This document shows positions 1-9,388 of a stretch of DNA of 64,000 bases, piece after piece (the first letter of the stretch is position 1; every line of letters starts with the position of its first letter). The notes under the pieces are model-generated. The model was given only the letters and a program-made list of their open reading frames with translations. It was not told the origin of the DNA and searched no databases. The stretch is from Rickettsia endosymbiont of Ceutorhynchus obstrictus. GTDB taxonomy: Bacteria; Pseudomonadota; Alphaproteobacteria; Rickettsiales; Rickettsiaceae. The translations under genes were made by a program, and so were the position numbers. The stretch is from the NCBI RefSeq assembly GCF_964026565.1, contig NZ_OZ032162.1, forward strand, positions 620,001 to 684,000, in the 5' to 3' direction.

Positions 1-1879
1 CACTAAATCGTAAGTATGAATGAATATTGCCGTAGGCAATGCCTAATATATAGCTATCATTAAATGATATTTCTCCTCCTAGTATTATGGCTAGCATTCT
101 TCCTGTGTAAGATGATATGCTGCTACCACTGTCTTGTTTACTAATAGCGTAACCACTATTATCCCAAATACTAAAACCTCTATTCTGCTCATCGCCCCCT
201 GATATTGGTTGTGATTTACCATTTAATCCTATTAATCTGTTTTGGATTATTTGATAAAACATCTTTAACGCTAACATTACCTCATTATTACTTGCTCTGA
301 ACTGACTGATGCGGTCTAATATCCTGCTGCTTGGTTCTTTTAATTCATCTTTTAGATTAAGATCCTCAATGTTATTATTCCTATCAGATGATTCTAAGTT
401 TTGATTACTGTTGTAACTACTATTTGGAGTATTATGATTATTCTGATTACCACCACTACCATCTACTGCATCTAGTTCATCTTTTAGGTTAAGACCCTCA
501 ATATCATTATTTCTATCAGATGATTCTAAGTTTTGATTACTGTTGTAACTACTATTTGGAGTATTATGATTATTCTGATTACCACCACTACCATCTACTG
601 CATCTAGTTCATCTTTTAGGTTAAGACCCTCAATATCATTATTTCTATCAGATGGTTCTAAGTTTTGGTTACTGTTGTAACTACTATTTGGAGTATTATG
701 ATTATTCTGATTACCACCACTACCATCTACTGCATCTAGTTCATCTTTTAGGTTAAGACCCTCAATATCATTATTTCTATCAGATGGTTCTAAGTTTTGG
801 TTACTGTTGTAACTACTATTTGGAGTATTATGATTATTCTGATTACCACCACTACCATCTACTGCATCTAGTTCATCTTTTAGGTTAAGACCCTCAATAT
901 CATTATTTCTATCAGATGGTTCTAAGTTTTGATTACTGTTGTAACTACTATTTGGAGTATTATGATTATTCTGATTACCACCACTACCATCTACTGCATC
1001 TAGTTCATCTTTTAGGTTAAGACCCTCAATATCATTATTTCTATCAGATGGTTCTAAGTTTTGGTTACTGTTGTAACTACTATTTGGAGTATTATGATTA
1101 TTCTGATTACCACCACTACCATCTACTGCATCTAGTTCATCTTTTAGGTTAAGACCCTCAATATCATTATTTCTATCAGATGGTTCTAAGTTTTGGTTAC
1201 TGTTGTAACTACTATTTGGAGTATTATGATTAGCGCCACTACTTACTGCATCCAATTCTAGGTTACAATCATTAAAAATATTAATTCCATTGTCTGATGA
1301 TAAGTCTAAGGATGAGGTTAAAGCATCTAAATTATCTGATCTACTAGATTGAGATTTTTTAGGAGTTGAAGTAACAATATGACCTTCATCAAAATTACTA
1401 CGTTTTGATATCATATCATTGATTTTTTTTAATTCTTTCTCTAATAATTCGTTTGAAGATTCATCAGAGCTTATAAGGCTTTGTTGGGATTTTTTATATA
1501 GTTTTTTTCTATCATTTAATTTTCTTAGTTCTGAATCTTCATATTCAATATCTTCCAACTCTTCTTTCCTTTTTTCTATAGCATGATTGATTGATCGTAT
1601 TTTTTTATTAATGTTCTCCAGATGTGACATCCTATAATCTTTACGATCGTTTGACGTCTTTATTAAATCTTGCCTTTTTTCCGAAAGTGCTTCTATTATT
1701 CCAGTATGATCACTAAGGATATTTGTTGGGAGTGTATTGGAAGCAGCTATAACATTATTGCCAATGAATATTATAGTAATACTATAATTTGTGTATCTAA
1801 AAAATAGATATATTATTTTTTTTGAGCATAAGAGTAAATATGCATAGCTTAGAGAAAAGAAAATTATTAGTAATGCCAT
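1..1879 (-). CDS. Autotransporter-like surface protein with 44-residue repeats (copy 1, 3' end outside window)
   Basis: The gene starts at 1879 and runs off the left edge, so its C-terminal part is missing here. The N-terminus is hydrophobic and could act as a signal sequence. It is followed by a charged, coiled-coil-like stretch rich in K, E and R (about residues 60-165), then about seven copies of a 44-residue Asn/Ser/Asp-rich repeat, then the beginning of a beta-barrel. It is the same over its whole visible length as the complete copy at 35576-38104, whose C-terminus fits an autotransporter beta-domain ending in F-D-L. By that comparison it should be an outer-membrane surface protein of the Sca type. 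I cannot assign a specific Sca number. Whether this second copy is complete cannot be seen here. Confidence 0.75.
   Translation of the reverse strand, partial: MALLIIFFSLSYAYLLLCSKKIIYLFFRYTNYSITIIFIGNNVIAASNTLPTNILSDHTGIIEALSEKRQDLIKTSNDRKDYRMSHLENINKKIRSINHAIEKRKEELEDIEYEDSELRKLNDRKKLYKKSQQSLISSDESSNELLEKELKKINDMISKRSNFDEGHIVTSTPKKSQSSRSDNLDALTSSLDLSSDNGINIFNDCNLELDAVSSGANHNTPNSSYNSNQNLEPSDRNNDIEGLNLKDELDAVDGSGGNQNNHNTPNSSYNSNQNLEPSDRNNDIEGLNLKDELDAVDGSGGNQNNHNTPNSSYNSNQNLEPSDRNNDIEGLNLKDELDAVDGSGGNQNNHNTPNSSYNSNQNLEPSDRNNDIEGLNLKDELDAVDGSGGNQNNHNTPNSSYNSNQNLEPSDRNNDIEGLNLKDELDAVDGSGGNQNNHNTPNSSYNSNQNLESSDRNNDIEGLNLKDELDAVDGSGGNQNNHNTPNSSYNSNQNLESSDRNNNIEDLNLKDELKEPSSRILDRISQFRASNNEVMLALKMFYQIIQNRLIGLNGKSQPISGGDEQNRGFSIWDNSGYAISKQDSGSSISSYTGRMLAIILGGEISFNDSYILGIAYGNIHSYLRFS
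336..1260 (-). repeat. 132-bp tandem coding repeats (44 aa) in the autotransporter
   Basis: The same 10-base word recurs at 471, 603, 735, 867, 999 and 1131, an exact 132-bp period. The repeats encode about seven near-identical 44-residue units containing the motif NNDIEGLNLKDEL. Units differ mainly at one P/S position. The first and last units are diverged at their outer ends. Confidence 0.9.
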
Positions 1880-2199
1880 CTGAAATTATGAATCTAGAAG
1901 ATCTTACCTGTTATGTAAAACTTGTGGGTAATTTCCCTATTACTAAACTTAAAATGAATTTACAAACTTGATTTAAATCTAAAAATATCAAACCATTTTA
2001 ATGGCATTTTTAAAAGATTTCAATTATTTGATGGAGGGGAATACCTTATAAAGAAAAATCCTATTATAATGCCCCTTTAAATCGCTAATTTAGTATTACG
2101 AGTTTTAGAGGTAAGCTGTGTATAAAAAACTTTTTTGTTATTTCAGAATTTTTATAAATGATTTTTCAAACAGCAGAGTAAATTTTACAAGAAATATGT

Positions 2200-3255
2200 T
2201 TACTCTAAAGAACTAATAAAAGCTTCATCAAGACCGGTTACACTAGAAATTAAAGAAACATTACAACCTTGAGCTAACATTTTCTTTGCTACCTCTACTG
2301 CTTTATTATATTCCCCTTCAGCTTTTCCTTCAGCTTTTCCTTCAGCTTTTCCTTCAGCTTTTCCAATCTGGATACCTTTAGCTTCACCAATTTGGATACC
2401 TTTAGCTTCACCAACTTGTAAGCCTTCAAGAATACCTATTTCTTTCCCTTCTTGTTGCCAATGCTCTGCTAAACTTCTCATAAGCCTTGTTCCTATTTCC
2501 GGATTCAACTTTGTTGATAATAAATTCTCTAGTTTTATTTTATCATCTTGCTCTATCTTCGTCAATGTATAATATAATATCATTTCTAGATAATCATAAC
2601 CTATCGTTATTTTGGTTAATTCCGGTAATATATCTGATATTTCTTGCCATCTTTTTAATAACTCCCGCTCATGTATATGCTTGAGAAAAAATTCTAATAT
2701 CCCTGACCATATCCTTTGTTTAAACTCTTCATCTGGTATTTCATGGACATTCACTAATTGGTAATCATTAATCCATAATTCTCTTGCTAATTTGTTATTG
2801 GCAAATAAATCCCACAAATTCCTTGCAACATTGTATTTCTCCTGACCATTGAAAAATATCATCGGGTATATTAATGGTAAAGTCTTAGCTTTAGGATTTT
2901 GTATTAAATATCGCTCACAAATATTAATCATATATTTAAATAGCCTAAAGGCCATGAAATGATCTGCTTTTGATTGATGCTCGACAAGTAAAAATAAGTA
3001 GCCATCTTGTTTATCAAATTTGCATGAGAATAAAACATCAGAGATAGAATCTTTTAAAGAGCTTTCTACAAAAGTGGTATTTTCCATTGCTAAACTAGGA
3101 AAATCTATTAAACTTTTAATATTTGGGGGCAAATGTGCATTAAAGAATTCATGGGCAACTAGAGGATTCTCTAGTGCCTTACGAAATATCTTATCATGCT
3201 TAGCTTTCTTCTTATCCTTATCTGGATCACCCAGCAGGTTTCCTTGTTCACTCAT
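2200..3255 (-). CDS. Rpn family recombination-promoting nuclease / putative transposase (copy 1)
   Basis: This 351-residue protein resembles the Rpn/Transposase_31 family, PD-(D/E)XK-fold proteins found in many copies in Rickettsia. Signs are the start HDKIFRKALENPLVAHEFF, a likely catalytic pair around SDVLFSCKF and FLLVEHQSK, and the closing segment KKMLAQGCNVSLISSVTGLD. Before the C-terminus it carries a low-complexity run of G-E/K-A-K/E-G units (about residues 280-315). The identical gene at 38425-39492 has one more KAEG unit. Family members nick or cleave DNA and promote RecA-independent recombination in E. coli; the role here is inferred. It lies between the autotransporter and the traA 3' fragment, all on the minus strand. 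Confidence 0.8.
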   Translation of the reverse strand: MSEQGNLLGDPDKDKKKAKHDKIFRKALENPLVAHEFFNAHLPPNIKSLIDFPSLAMENTTFVESSLKDSISDVLFSCKFDKQDGYLFLLVEHQSKADHFMAFRLFKYMINICERYLIQNPKAKTLPLIYPMIFFNGQEKYNVARNLWDLFANNKLARELWINDYQLVNVHEIPDEEFKQRIWSGILEFFLKHIHERELLKRWQEISDILPELTKITIGYDYLEMILYYTLTKIEQDDKIKLENLLSTKLNPEIGTRLMRSLAEHWQQEGKEIGILEGLQVGEAKGIQIGEAKGIQIGKAEGKAEGKAEGKAEGEYNKAVEVAKKMLAQGCNVSLISSVTGLDEAFISSLE

Positions 3256-3299
3256 ATATTTATATTTTTTAACTTGATAAAATATTATTACACTATACT

Positions 3300-4634
3300 C
3301 TAAACTCTTATTCCTTGATTTAGCTTGATCTCAGATACTTGCTTTACTGCACTTCTTATTTCTTTAGCTATTTCTGAGCGTGGACTTATATACTGCATTA
3401 CTTGTTTATCCCTTCCTATAGCATTTAAGTAATCTTCAGGCACTAAATGGCTTTTGCCTTGAAAATCATGTACTACTATATCACAAAATTTTTTATCACC
3501 AAGATTATAATTAGGATCAAATTTATTCTTCATTATTTGTAAATCTTTCTGTATCTTCTGCTCTATTGCTGCTATGCAAATCTTGTTACTATAAGCAGTA
3601 CAAGAATCTATACCTTTTTCTCTGTAGATTTGCATAGCAGTATTGATATTTTCTGCTGTGCCAAACTTGGCTAGAGCTGTTATTTGCTGTTGCTGCAAAT
3701 TATTTAGTTTATTATTATCGTTATTTGCAAATTTTGAAAATAATAATTCTATAGATTTAATTTGTGATTTGCTATCATCACTTGCTTTTAAGGATGATTT
3801 AAGTTCTGTTGCCTTACTAGTTGCTGTTAATTTTGCTATTTCAGGCTCTATAAGCTTGTCTATAGATTCTGCCCCTTGGGATTTTAACATATCGTTAAAA
3901 TCACCTTTTTCTGGTGGTCGTATTATTGCTACCGTCGCTCCTTGCCTAATTAATTCTTCCTGAGCCTTAATTACAGTATTAACTGATACTGCGTCTTTGC
4001 CGTCATTATCGGCAGCAATTATTATTCTTTCTCCTTTGATAGGCTCATAGTTTCGGATGTTACTTACACCTAAACTACAAAGTATTTTGCCCTTAATACC
4101 AGCTTCTGCAATGCTTAAAGCCGTTTCTACCCCTTCTGCTATAATCGTTATATTACTAACTGAATTATTGCCATCTTTACTGATTTGTACGTTCCTGCTT
4201 TGTACGTTCTGCTGTTCGTTATTTTTATTAATCTCAACAAAAGAACCTCTGATTCTGCCAAAAGAACGTTTATTAACCTCAATATCAGCTTTATTATTTG
4301 TGTCTTTGTTTAAATAAATTGATTGTCCACCGGTAATATTACCATCTTTATTTCTAGCAAAAGCAATTAATGCAGGATAATATTGTTTGCTATTATTATC
4401 CCACATCATATTGGTTCTAAGATCGTTACTTAGTTGGTATCTTGTTAATACTTCTTTAATTCCACGATGTTCTGATAAATATCTTTTTGCTACATTATTT
4501 GGCATGACATATTTTATAGAATCTGATTTTTCATATAATTCTTCAGCTCTCTTTATCTTAGAGCCTATCAGTAAATAAAAGTTAAAGAATAAATAGTAGA
4601 AAAATAGAAGAAGAAATGTTATACAAGGTAGCAA
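3300..4634 (-). pseudogene. traA: 3' part of traA (Ti-type relaxase/helicase), Toprim domain, cut off by IS insertion
   Basis: This is the C-terminal part of the conjugative protein whose first part lies at 5412-8330. True traA coding begins at about 4562; the first 25 or so residues of the open frame come from the IS end. It contains a Toprim-like domain: IIAEGVETALSIAEAG, then IIIAADNDGKD, then EKGDFNDML, as in primase-type proteins. Removing the IS (4563-5434) and one copy of the 7-bp duplication TCTTAGA fuses the two parts in frame (reading AEISKIKRAEELY) into about 1383 residues. The gene was therefore whole before the insertion. An identical fragment at 39537-40871 has no 5' partner in this window. 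Confidence 0.85.
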
Positions 4635-5434
4635 AAAAGCAAAAGAATTATGAGCTATCCAAGTGAATTACGGGACGAAGAGTGGGAAATAATAAAAGAA
4701 TATTTTGCCTATAAGAAGAAAGGAAGGAAAATAAAAATAGATAGAAGATCAATAGTAAATGCAATATTTTATCAGAGCCGTACAGGGTGTCAGTGGCGAT
4801 ATTTACCAAAAGAATATCCAAATTATAAAATAGTTAATGAATATTATAATAAATGGAATCGTAGAGGATTATGGCAAAAGATAAATGAAGAACTTGTTTC
4901 AAGATGCCGAGAATCAATGGGGAAAAAAAGCAAGTCCGAGAATTGGAATAATTGATTCGCAATCAATTAAGAATACGCAAAGAAGTGAAGTAAAAGGGTA
5001 TGATGCCGGTAAAAAGATAAAAGGAATAAAGCGTCATATAGTAACAGATGCAAATGGTTTATTACTAGCTGTTAATGTACATTCAGCAAGTATACAAGAT
5101 AGAGACGGTGCTAAAGAAAGCTTGCTTGTAGCAAAGAATAAATATCCATCAATTGAAAGATTTTTTGCAGATGGAGGCTATAGTGGTAATTTACAAAATT
5201 GGTGTTTTTTGAATACAAAATCATTGTTATCTGTAGTAAAGAGAAAATCAGAAAAATTTGAAATCTTACCGATTAGATGGATAGTAGAGCGTACTTTTGG
5301 TTGGTTAAATAATTTCAGAAGGTTAAGTAAACATTACGAACATACTGTCAAATCTGCTACTAATCAGATTTATATTGCTATGATTCGGTTAATGCTTAAT
5401 AAACTGATTTGTTAACACTTATTTACTGATAGCC
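4563..5434 (+). mobile_element. IS5-family insertion sequence in traA
   Basis: The element is 872 bp long. Its ends are imperfect inverted repeats: GCCTATCAGTAAATAA on the left, and GGCTATCAGTAAATAA when the right end is read inward. It is flanked by the direct repeat TCTTAGA at 4556-4562 and 5435-5441. It encodes one transposase in two overlapping frames. A second copy at 40800-41632 lacks the last 39 bp or so of the right end. Confidence 0.88.
4650..5415 (+). CDS. IS5-family transposase, two frames joined by likely programmed frameshift
   Basis: The first frame (4650-4955, 101 residues) holds the N-terminal helix-turn-helix-like region beginning MSYPSELRDEEWEIIKEYF. The second (4885-5415, 176 residues) holds the catalytic DDE domain: IIDSQSIKNT (first D), FADGGYSG (second D) and WIVERTFGWL (E). 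The frames overlap by 71 bp. A run of seven A at 4923-4929 inside the overlap is a plausible slippery site, as known for IS5-family members of the IS427 type. Because both copies in the window have the same arrangement, the two frames are unlikely to be a recent mutation. The protein should catalyse cut-and-paste transposition of this IS. Confidence 0.88.
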
Positions 5435-8330
5435 TCTTAGATATTTCAGCATATTTCGCTTGTTGATCTTGATTCTTAACTTTTTGGTCAAATTGCTCTC
5501 TTATCTTATCTTCTAATAACTTGCTATTGTTTGATATACCAACCATATCTTGTAAATATTTCTTAGCTTCTACAAAATCACAATTTTTTTCTCTTTGTAC
5601 TAAGGTAAATAAATCTCCTCCCTCTCCTTTACTAAAATCATACCATCTGCCAGCTTTACTGCCACCTATCCTCATCACTATTTTGCCATCTTTCTCCCAG
5701 CGTAACACTTGACTATTTGATAAATGCTTGTTTGGACTGCCTAGCAAATTTCTACCTATTTCTTCCGCTTTAAATGATAATCGTTGCTTTAATTCTACTG
5801 CTTTTTGTTTATTAATAGAATTATAATCTATTTTATTCTTGGCCATAATATCCTCTTGTAACTTAACACTGATTGTTGTATCTTGTTTATTACAATTCGT
5901 AAGGTTATAAGAAGAGCTTTTTCGCTCTTCTTGGGCTTTATGGCTTGTGGCAAGATTTGTGCTAGTACTTCCTAGGATATCTGCTACTTTAGCAGGTGGC
6001 TCTAACTTCACTCTTAAGTGATAATAGTTATCATTACTGTGTAATCTATCCTTAATATCTTCTACTACCCCTTTAAACCAATTACCTACTTTATCTATAA
6101 TATTAGGACTCTTATTTTTTTGATCTTGAATCGCTACTAATTCTTCTAAAGTTTTAAAATTAATGCTAGATAGCCTATTATCTATTTTGCTAAGTTGCGA
6201 TATTAAACTGGCCATATTCCTGGTAGCCTTCCTATTATAGTAAAGTTTTACCTCTTCTATGTGCCTTGTCATGGCTACATAAGAATTTCTGCTATTTCCT
6301 GCTAGATTATGTAATACATAGACATCTTTAATTGAGGCTCCTTGAGCCTTATATACTGTAGATGCATAGCCATGTTTAAAGCTTACATCTTGAGGATTAA
6401 ATTCTATTTCTTTGCCATTATCTGTTTTAGTGATAAATTTATCGTTACTTACTGAAGTAATTGTAGCAAATTCACCATTATCTATTTGTAAATCTTTATT
6501 AGTACTTTTAAACAAAATACGATCTCCTGCCATATAATCTTCGTACTTTTCAGATGATAGATAGTGTCTATATTCTTTACCGGTAAGCAAGCCTTTAGCT
6601 TTTAATAACTCCCTGATCCCTTGATTAATACTATCTACTTCAACATTACGCATGGTAATTATTAAACGCTCATTTAGAGCAAATTTGCTGTTACTCCAAT
6701 CATTAATTAGTCTTGCCATTGATTCTTCTAGCGTATGATCAATCTTTAAACATTTATGCTGTGCAAGTAAACGCAGACCACCGGCAATATCTGATTTTGC
6801 AAAGCATGAAGCCATTTCTCTTGCCCATACTTTATTTTGTCTTCTAATGCTACTTAACTCATATGAGCCAAATTTACTAGCCAATACTGCAAACATTCCT
6901 CCTCGCTCAACGGAAGTGAGTTGTCTCTCATCTCCAGCCAGTATCAGATTACAATTGTTACTCCTTGCTACTTTTAGTAATTCTAAATAATCACTATTAC
7001 CTACCATTCCTGCTTCATCTACTACTAGCGTAGTATTTCTTGGTAGATTAGCTTTACCATTATACAATTTAAATAAAAACCCTTTGACTGTATGACACTT
7101 CTGGTAGCCTTTACTTTTAAGCTCTGATGCTGCTTTATGAGTAGGAGCGAGTCCTATAATATTTTGCCCATGATTGGTGGCAATTTTATAAGCTTCAGCA
7201 AGTACTTGCGACTTACCGGTGCCGGCTCTACCTTGCAAGACCCTAATCCCTTGATTATTAATTAAAATATGCTGTAGACTTGCTCTTTGTGCTTCATTAA
7301 CACTTGCAAGATTATCGATAGCACTTTTAAGCTTAATAACGTTATTAAAATGAATCTGGCTATTTACCTTATCTGCTATTCTTAGTATCCTTAATTCTTC
7401 ATCCCGCACGCCTTTAGTAGTATAGTATTTAGTATCCGTGCCATCTTCATTATATAGTTTTATCAGCCTATCTGAATTTAATATTTCCCTTATTAGTTTT
7501 TGCTTTTCTGCTTCTTTTTTAATCTCTTTTACTGCTTTTTCTATATCCAATTTAGTAAAAATAGCTTGATGACGAATCATGCGATCAAGCACTCCATCTG
7601 CTCCTTTGATGATTTCAAGATGGGCAAGCCTGCATATGTTATTTTGCTCTGCTATTTCATTGATAATACTTCGCATTCTAGTAGGGCCGACATGCTGCTC
7701 AGGGCTAAAACTTATTGGGTCTACTCGGATTTCTAAACCTAACTTGGCAAAATATTTATTGATTACTTCTTTAGCTCTTTCATGAATAATTTTATCTTCA
7801 GGGATAATGAATGCTTTGCCCTTAACTTTGGCAAATTTAGGATTTAAATCTACTGCCTTAGCTCCTAATGTTTTACCATCTTCTGTAAATCTTCTGGTAG
7901 TCACAAGCACATGGGCATGCCAATTCTTTTCGTACGTCTGTGGCTGATGAATATCAACCTGAACTCCTAGGCCATTTCTTACCCACCCAATCTCTTCGAT
8001 GATTTCATGAGTAATGGCTATTCTATCATCTAAATCCAATTCCTTATCATCAGGCAGTGCTATAACTATATCTTTTAATAATTGACTGTTTTTTCTTTTC
8101 TCTGTACGCTCTACCTCATTCATCAAGATCCTTGAGTCTTTGAATTTTTGATCTACGTGGCTAGGTAATAATACTGCATGGTAAACATTATCGCCTTTTT
8201 TGCTAAAATTATAAGTGATGTTAGTTCTCTCATCTTTAATAATCAGCCTGGCATTATAAGCAGCTTTCAAACAAGCATTTTTACCTTCACTCCTACTTAC
8301 TATTTCTATTCTTGCAAACTGTATCGCCAT
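5412..8330 (-). CDS. traA: TraA, Ti-type conjugative relaxase/helicase, 5' part (truncated by IS)
   Basis: This 972-residue open frame is the first part of TraA, the relaxase that nicks oriT and unwinds DNA for conjugation in RAGE elements. It starts with a MobA/MobL-type relaxase domain (AAYNARLIIKD near residue 25 and the metal-binding HxH in KNWHAHVLVTTRRF). A RecD/TraI-like helicase domain follows: Walker A GRAGTGKS at about residues 366-373, Walker B VVDEAGMVGN, AGDERQLTS, and a late motif YASTVYKAQGAS. The end of the frame has a primase-like segment around IGGSKAGRWYDFSKGEGGD. The last three or four residues come from the IS. The Toprim domain lies beyond the IS at 3300-4562. The relaxase and helicase motifs survive, so a truncated protein could still be made. 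Confidence 0.9.
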   Translation of the reverse strand: MAIQFARIEIVSRSEGKNACLKAAYNARLIIKDERTNITYNFSKKGDNVYHAVLLPSHVDQKFKDSRILMNEVERTEKRKNSQLLKDIVIALPDDKELDLDDRIAITHEIIEEIGWVRNGLGVQVDIHQPQTYEKNWHAHVLVTTRRFTEDGKTLGAKAVDLNPKFAKVKGKAFIIPEDKIIHERAKEVINKYFAKLGLEIRVDPISFSPEQHVGPTRMRSIINEIAEQNNICRLAHLEIIKGADGVLDRMIRHQAIFTKLDIEKAVKEIKKEAEKQKLIREILNSDRLIKLYNEDGTDTKYYTTKGVRDEELRILRIADKVNSQIHFNNVIKLKSAIDNLASVNEAQRASLQHILINNQGIRVLQGRAGTGKSQVLAEAYKIATNHGQNIIGLAPTHKAASELKSKGYQKCHTVKGFLFKLYNGKANLPRNTTLVVDEAGMVGNSDYLELLKVARSNNCNLILAGDERQLTSVERGGMFAVLASKFGSYELSSIRRQNKVWAREMASCFAKSDIAGGLRLLAQHKCLKIDHTLEESMARLINDWSNSKFALNERLIITMRNVEVDSINQGIRELLKAKGLLTGKEYRHYLSSEKYEDYMAGDRILFKSTNKDLQIDNGEFATITSVSNDKFITKTDNGKEIEFNPQDVSFKHGYASTVYKAQGASIKDVYVLHNLAGNSRNSYVAMTRHIEEVKLYYNRKATRNMASLISQLSKIDNRLSSINFKTLEELVAIQDQKNKSPNIIDKVGNWFKGVVEDIKDRLHSNDNYYHLRVKLEPPAKVADILGSTSTNLATSHKAQEERKSSSYNLTNCNKQDTTISVKLQEDIMAKNKIDYNSINKQKAVELKQRLSFKAEEIGRNLLGSPNKHLSNSQVLRWEKDGKIVMRIGGSKAGRWYDFSKGEGGDLFTLVQREKNCDFVEAKKYLQDMVGISNNSKLLEDKIREQFDQKVKNQDQQAKYAEISKRLSVNKC

Positions 8331-8782
8331 GGTTTGTTAATTCTAACAATGTTCAATCCATCATTGACATTACCATGCAATCTTAAAATCATCCACTGAA
8401 TCTCAAACATATGAACCAGCAAGCAAATAATAAACCTTTAGGTTTATATATTGCGTCTCTCTTTTGTTTTTGCAAACCAAGAGCTAACCTACCTCTGATG
8501 TTTTTAAATCGATCTTAACTAATAACAATTATTCTTGTTTATACTTATTTATTCTAGGTTTTGCTGGTTCAGATAGGCATGGGGAATTATTGTGATTTTT
8601 ACTATGTATTTACTCTTGCACTTATGTTGAACTTTAAAAATTTAGACCTGTATCTATCAATTAGCTGATTCAGAGAAAAATTTTATCAAATTTTATTGAT
8701 AACTATAAACAATTTGACTTCTCAAATTTTTTGAGCATTCATGACATGTGAGTAATTAATATGCTAATCTGATAATTACAAA
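8331..8782. other. traA-traD divergent intergenic region, candidate oriT
   Basis: This 452-bp gap separates the divergent traA and traD, the place where Ti-type transfer systems keep oriT. It contains an 11-bp inverted repeat: TGAACCAGCAA at 8412-8422 and TTGCTGGTTCA at 8561-8571. The second arm continues into GATAGGCATGGGGA. A related segment (TTTGCTGGTTCAGTTAGGTATGGGGA) precedes the second traD at about 14290-14537. Its role as oriT is inferred from position and conservation only. Confidence 0.4.
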
Positions 8783-9073
8783 ATGAGGTTTACATCTATG
8801 GAAAATATGACCAAACAAAGACTAAAATTAGAACAAAAAAAAGCTAAAATTATTACTGCAGAAGCGAAGCTTAAGATTAAGGAAAGAAAAGCTAGAACAC
8901 GCCACTTAATCCAAATTGGTGGCTTGATCGCCAAAGCTAAACTTGATTATTTACCTACTAACACTTTATTTGGTGCTTTACTTTCTTTAAAAAATGAATT
9001 AGTAAAATATCCAAGTAACCAAGATCAATGGACTAAAATCGGTAAAAGCGCCTTTGATAGTTCTAACTCTTAG
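8783..9073 (+). CDS. traD: TraD-like small conjugal transfer protein (copy 1)
   Basis: This small basic protein of 96 residues has an almost uninterrupted helical, Lys-rich first half (KRLKLEQ..KKAKIITAEAKLK) followed by a conserved core, RHLIQIGGLIAKAKLD. This resembles the short TraD (Ti-type) proteins found beside TraA in RAGE elements, thought to assist relaxosome assembly at oriT. The frame has an in-frame second ATG four codons in; either could be the start. It is transcribed away from traA. A diverged paralogue of the same length lies at 14538-14828, and about two thirds of positions match by eye. The next gene downstream is on the opposite strand. Confidence 0.7.
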   Translation: MRFTSMENMTKQRLKLEQKKAKIITAEAKLKIKERKARTRHLIQIGGLIAKAKLDYLPTNTLFGALLSLKNELVKYPSNQDQWTKIGKSAFDSSNS

Positions 9074-9388
9074 TGCGTATGTACATAAAGCATTATATTA
9101 AATACTCTAAGAATGTCCCTAGCCAAGAGCAACTTTATATTTTTTTGTTCTTTTGTAAGTAAAGAAAATATACTTTCATCATGTTTATATATTTTCTTTT
9201 ATCTTTTAAATTATCACTGAGTTTTTAAATTGTTCCCTCAGCGTTTGTAGGTTTTGTTACATGGCTCAAAAAATACTACAATTGAATTCTTACGTTAAAC
9301 ACAATTTTAAAATACAGGTAAAATACAATTTTTAATCATGTTCTCTTGGACCATGCAGCAAAGCTACATTTATACAGAGTGACTAAAA

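Larger units (their letters stand above)
1..5395. repeat. Long direct duplication, copy 1
   Basis: Bases 1-5395 recur in the same orientation at 36226-41632. The offset is 36225 up to the Rpn gene and 36237 afterwards, because copy 2 has one extra 12-bp unit. The repeat starts outside the window on the left. It ends on the right inside an IS5-family element: copy 1 continues into the IS right end, copy 2 jumps into dprA. The 320-bp gap 1880-2199 (and 38105-38424 in copy 2) shows no gene that I can recognise. Confidence 0.95.

Noticed and set aside
336..1260. Regular spacing resembling a CRISPR array
   Set aside because: The whole 132-bp unit is repeated with no variable spacers, and it lies in frame within a coding region.
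2487..2684. Small plus-strand open frames inside the Rpn, traA and topA genes
   Set aside because: They are antisense shadows of clearly conserved coding regions.
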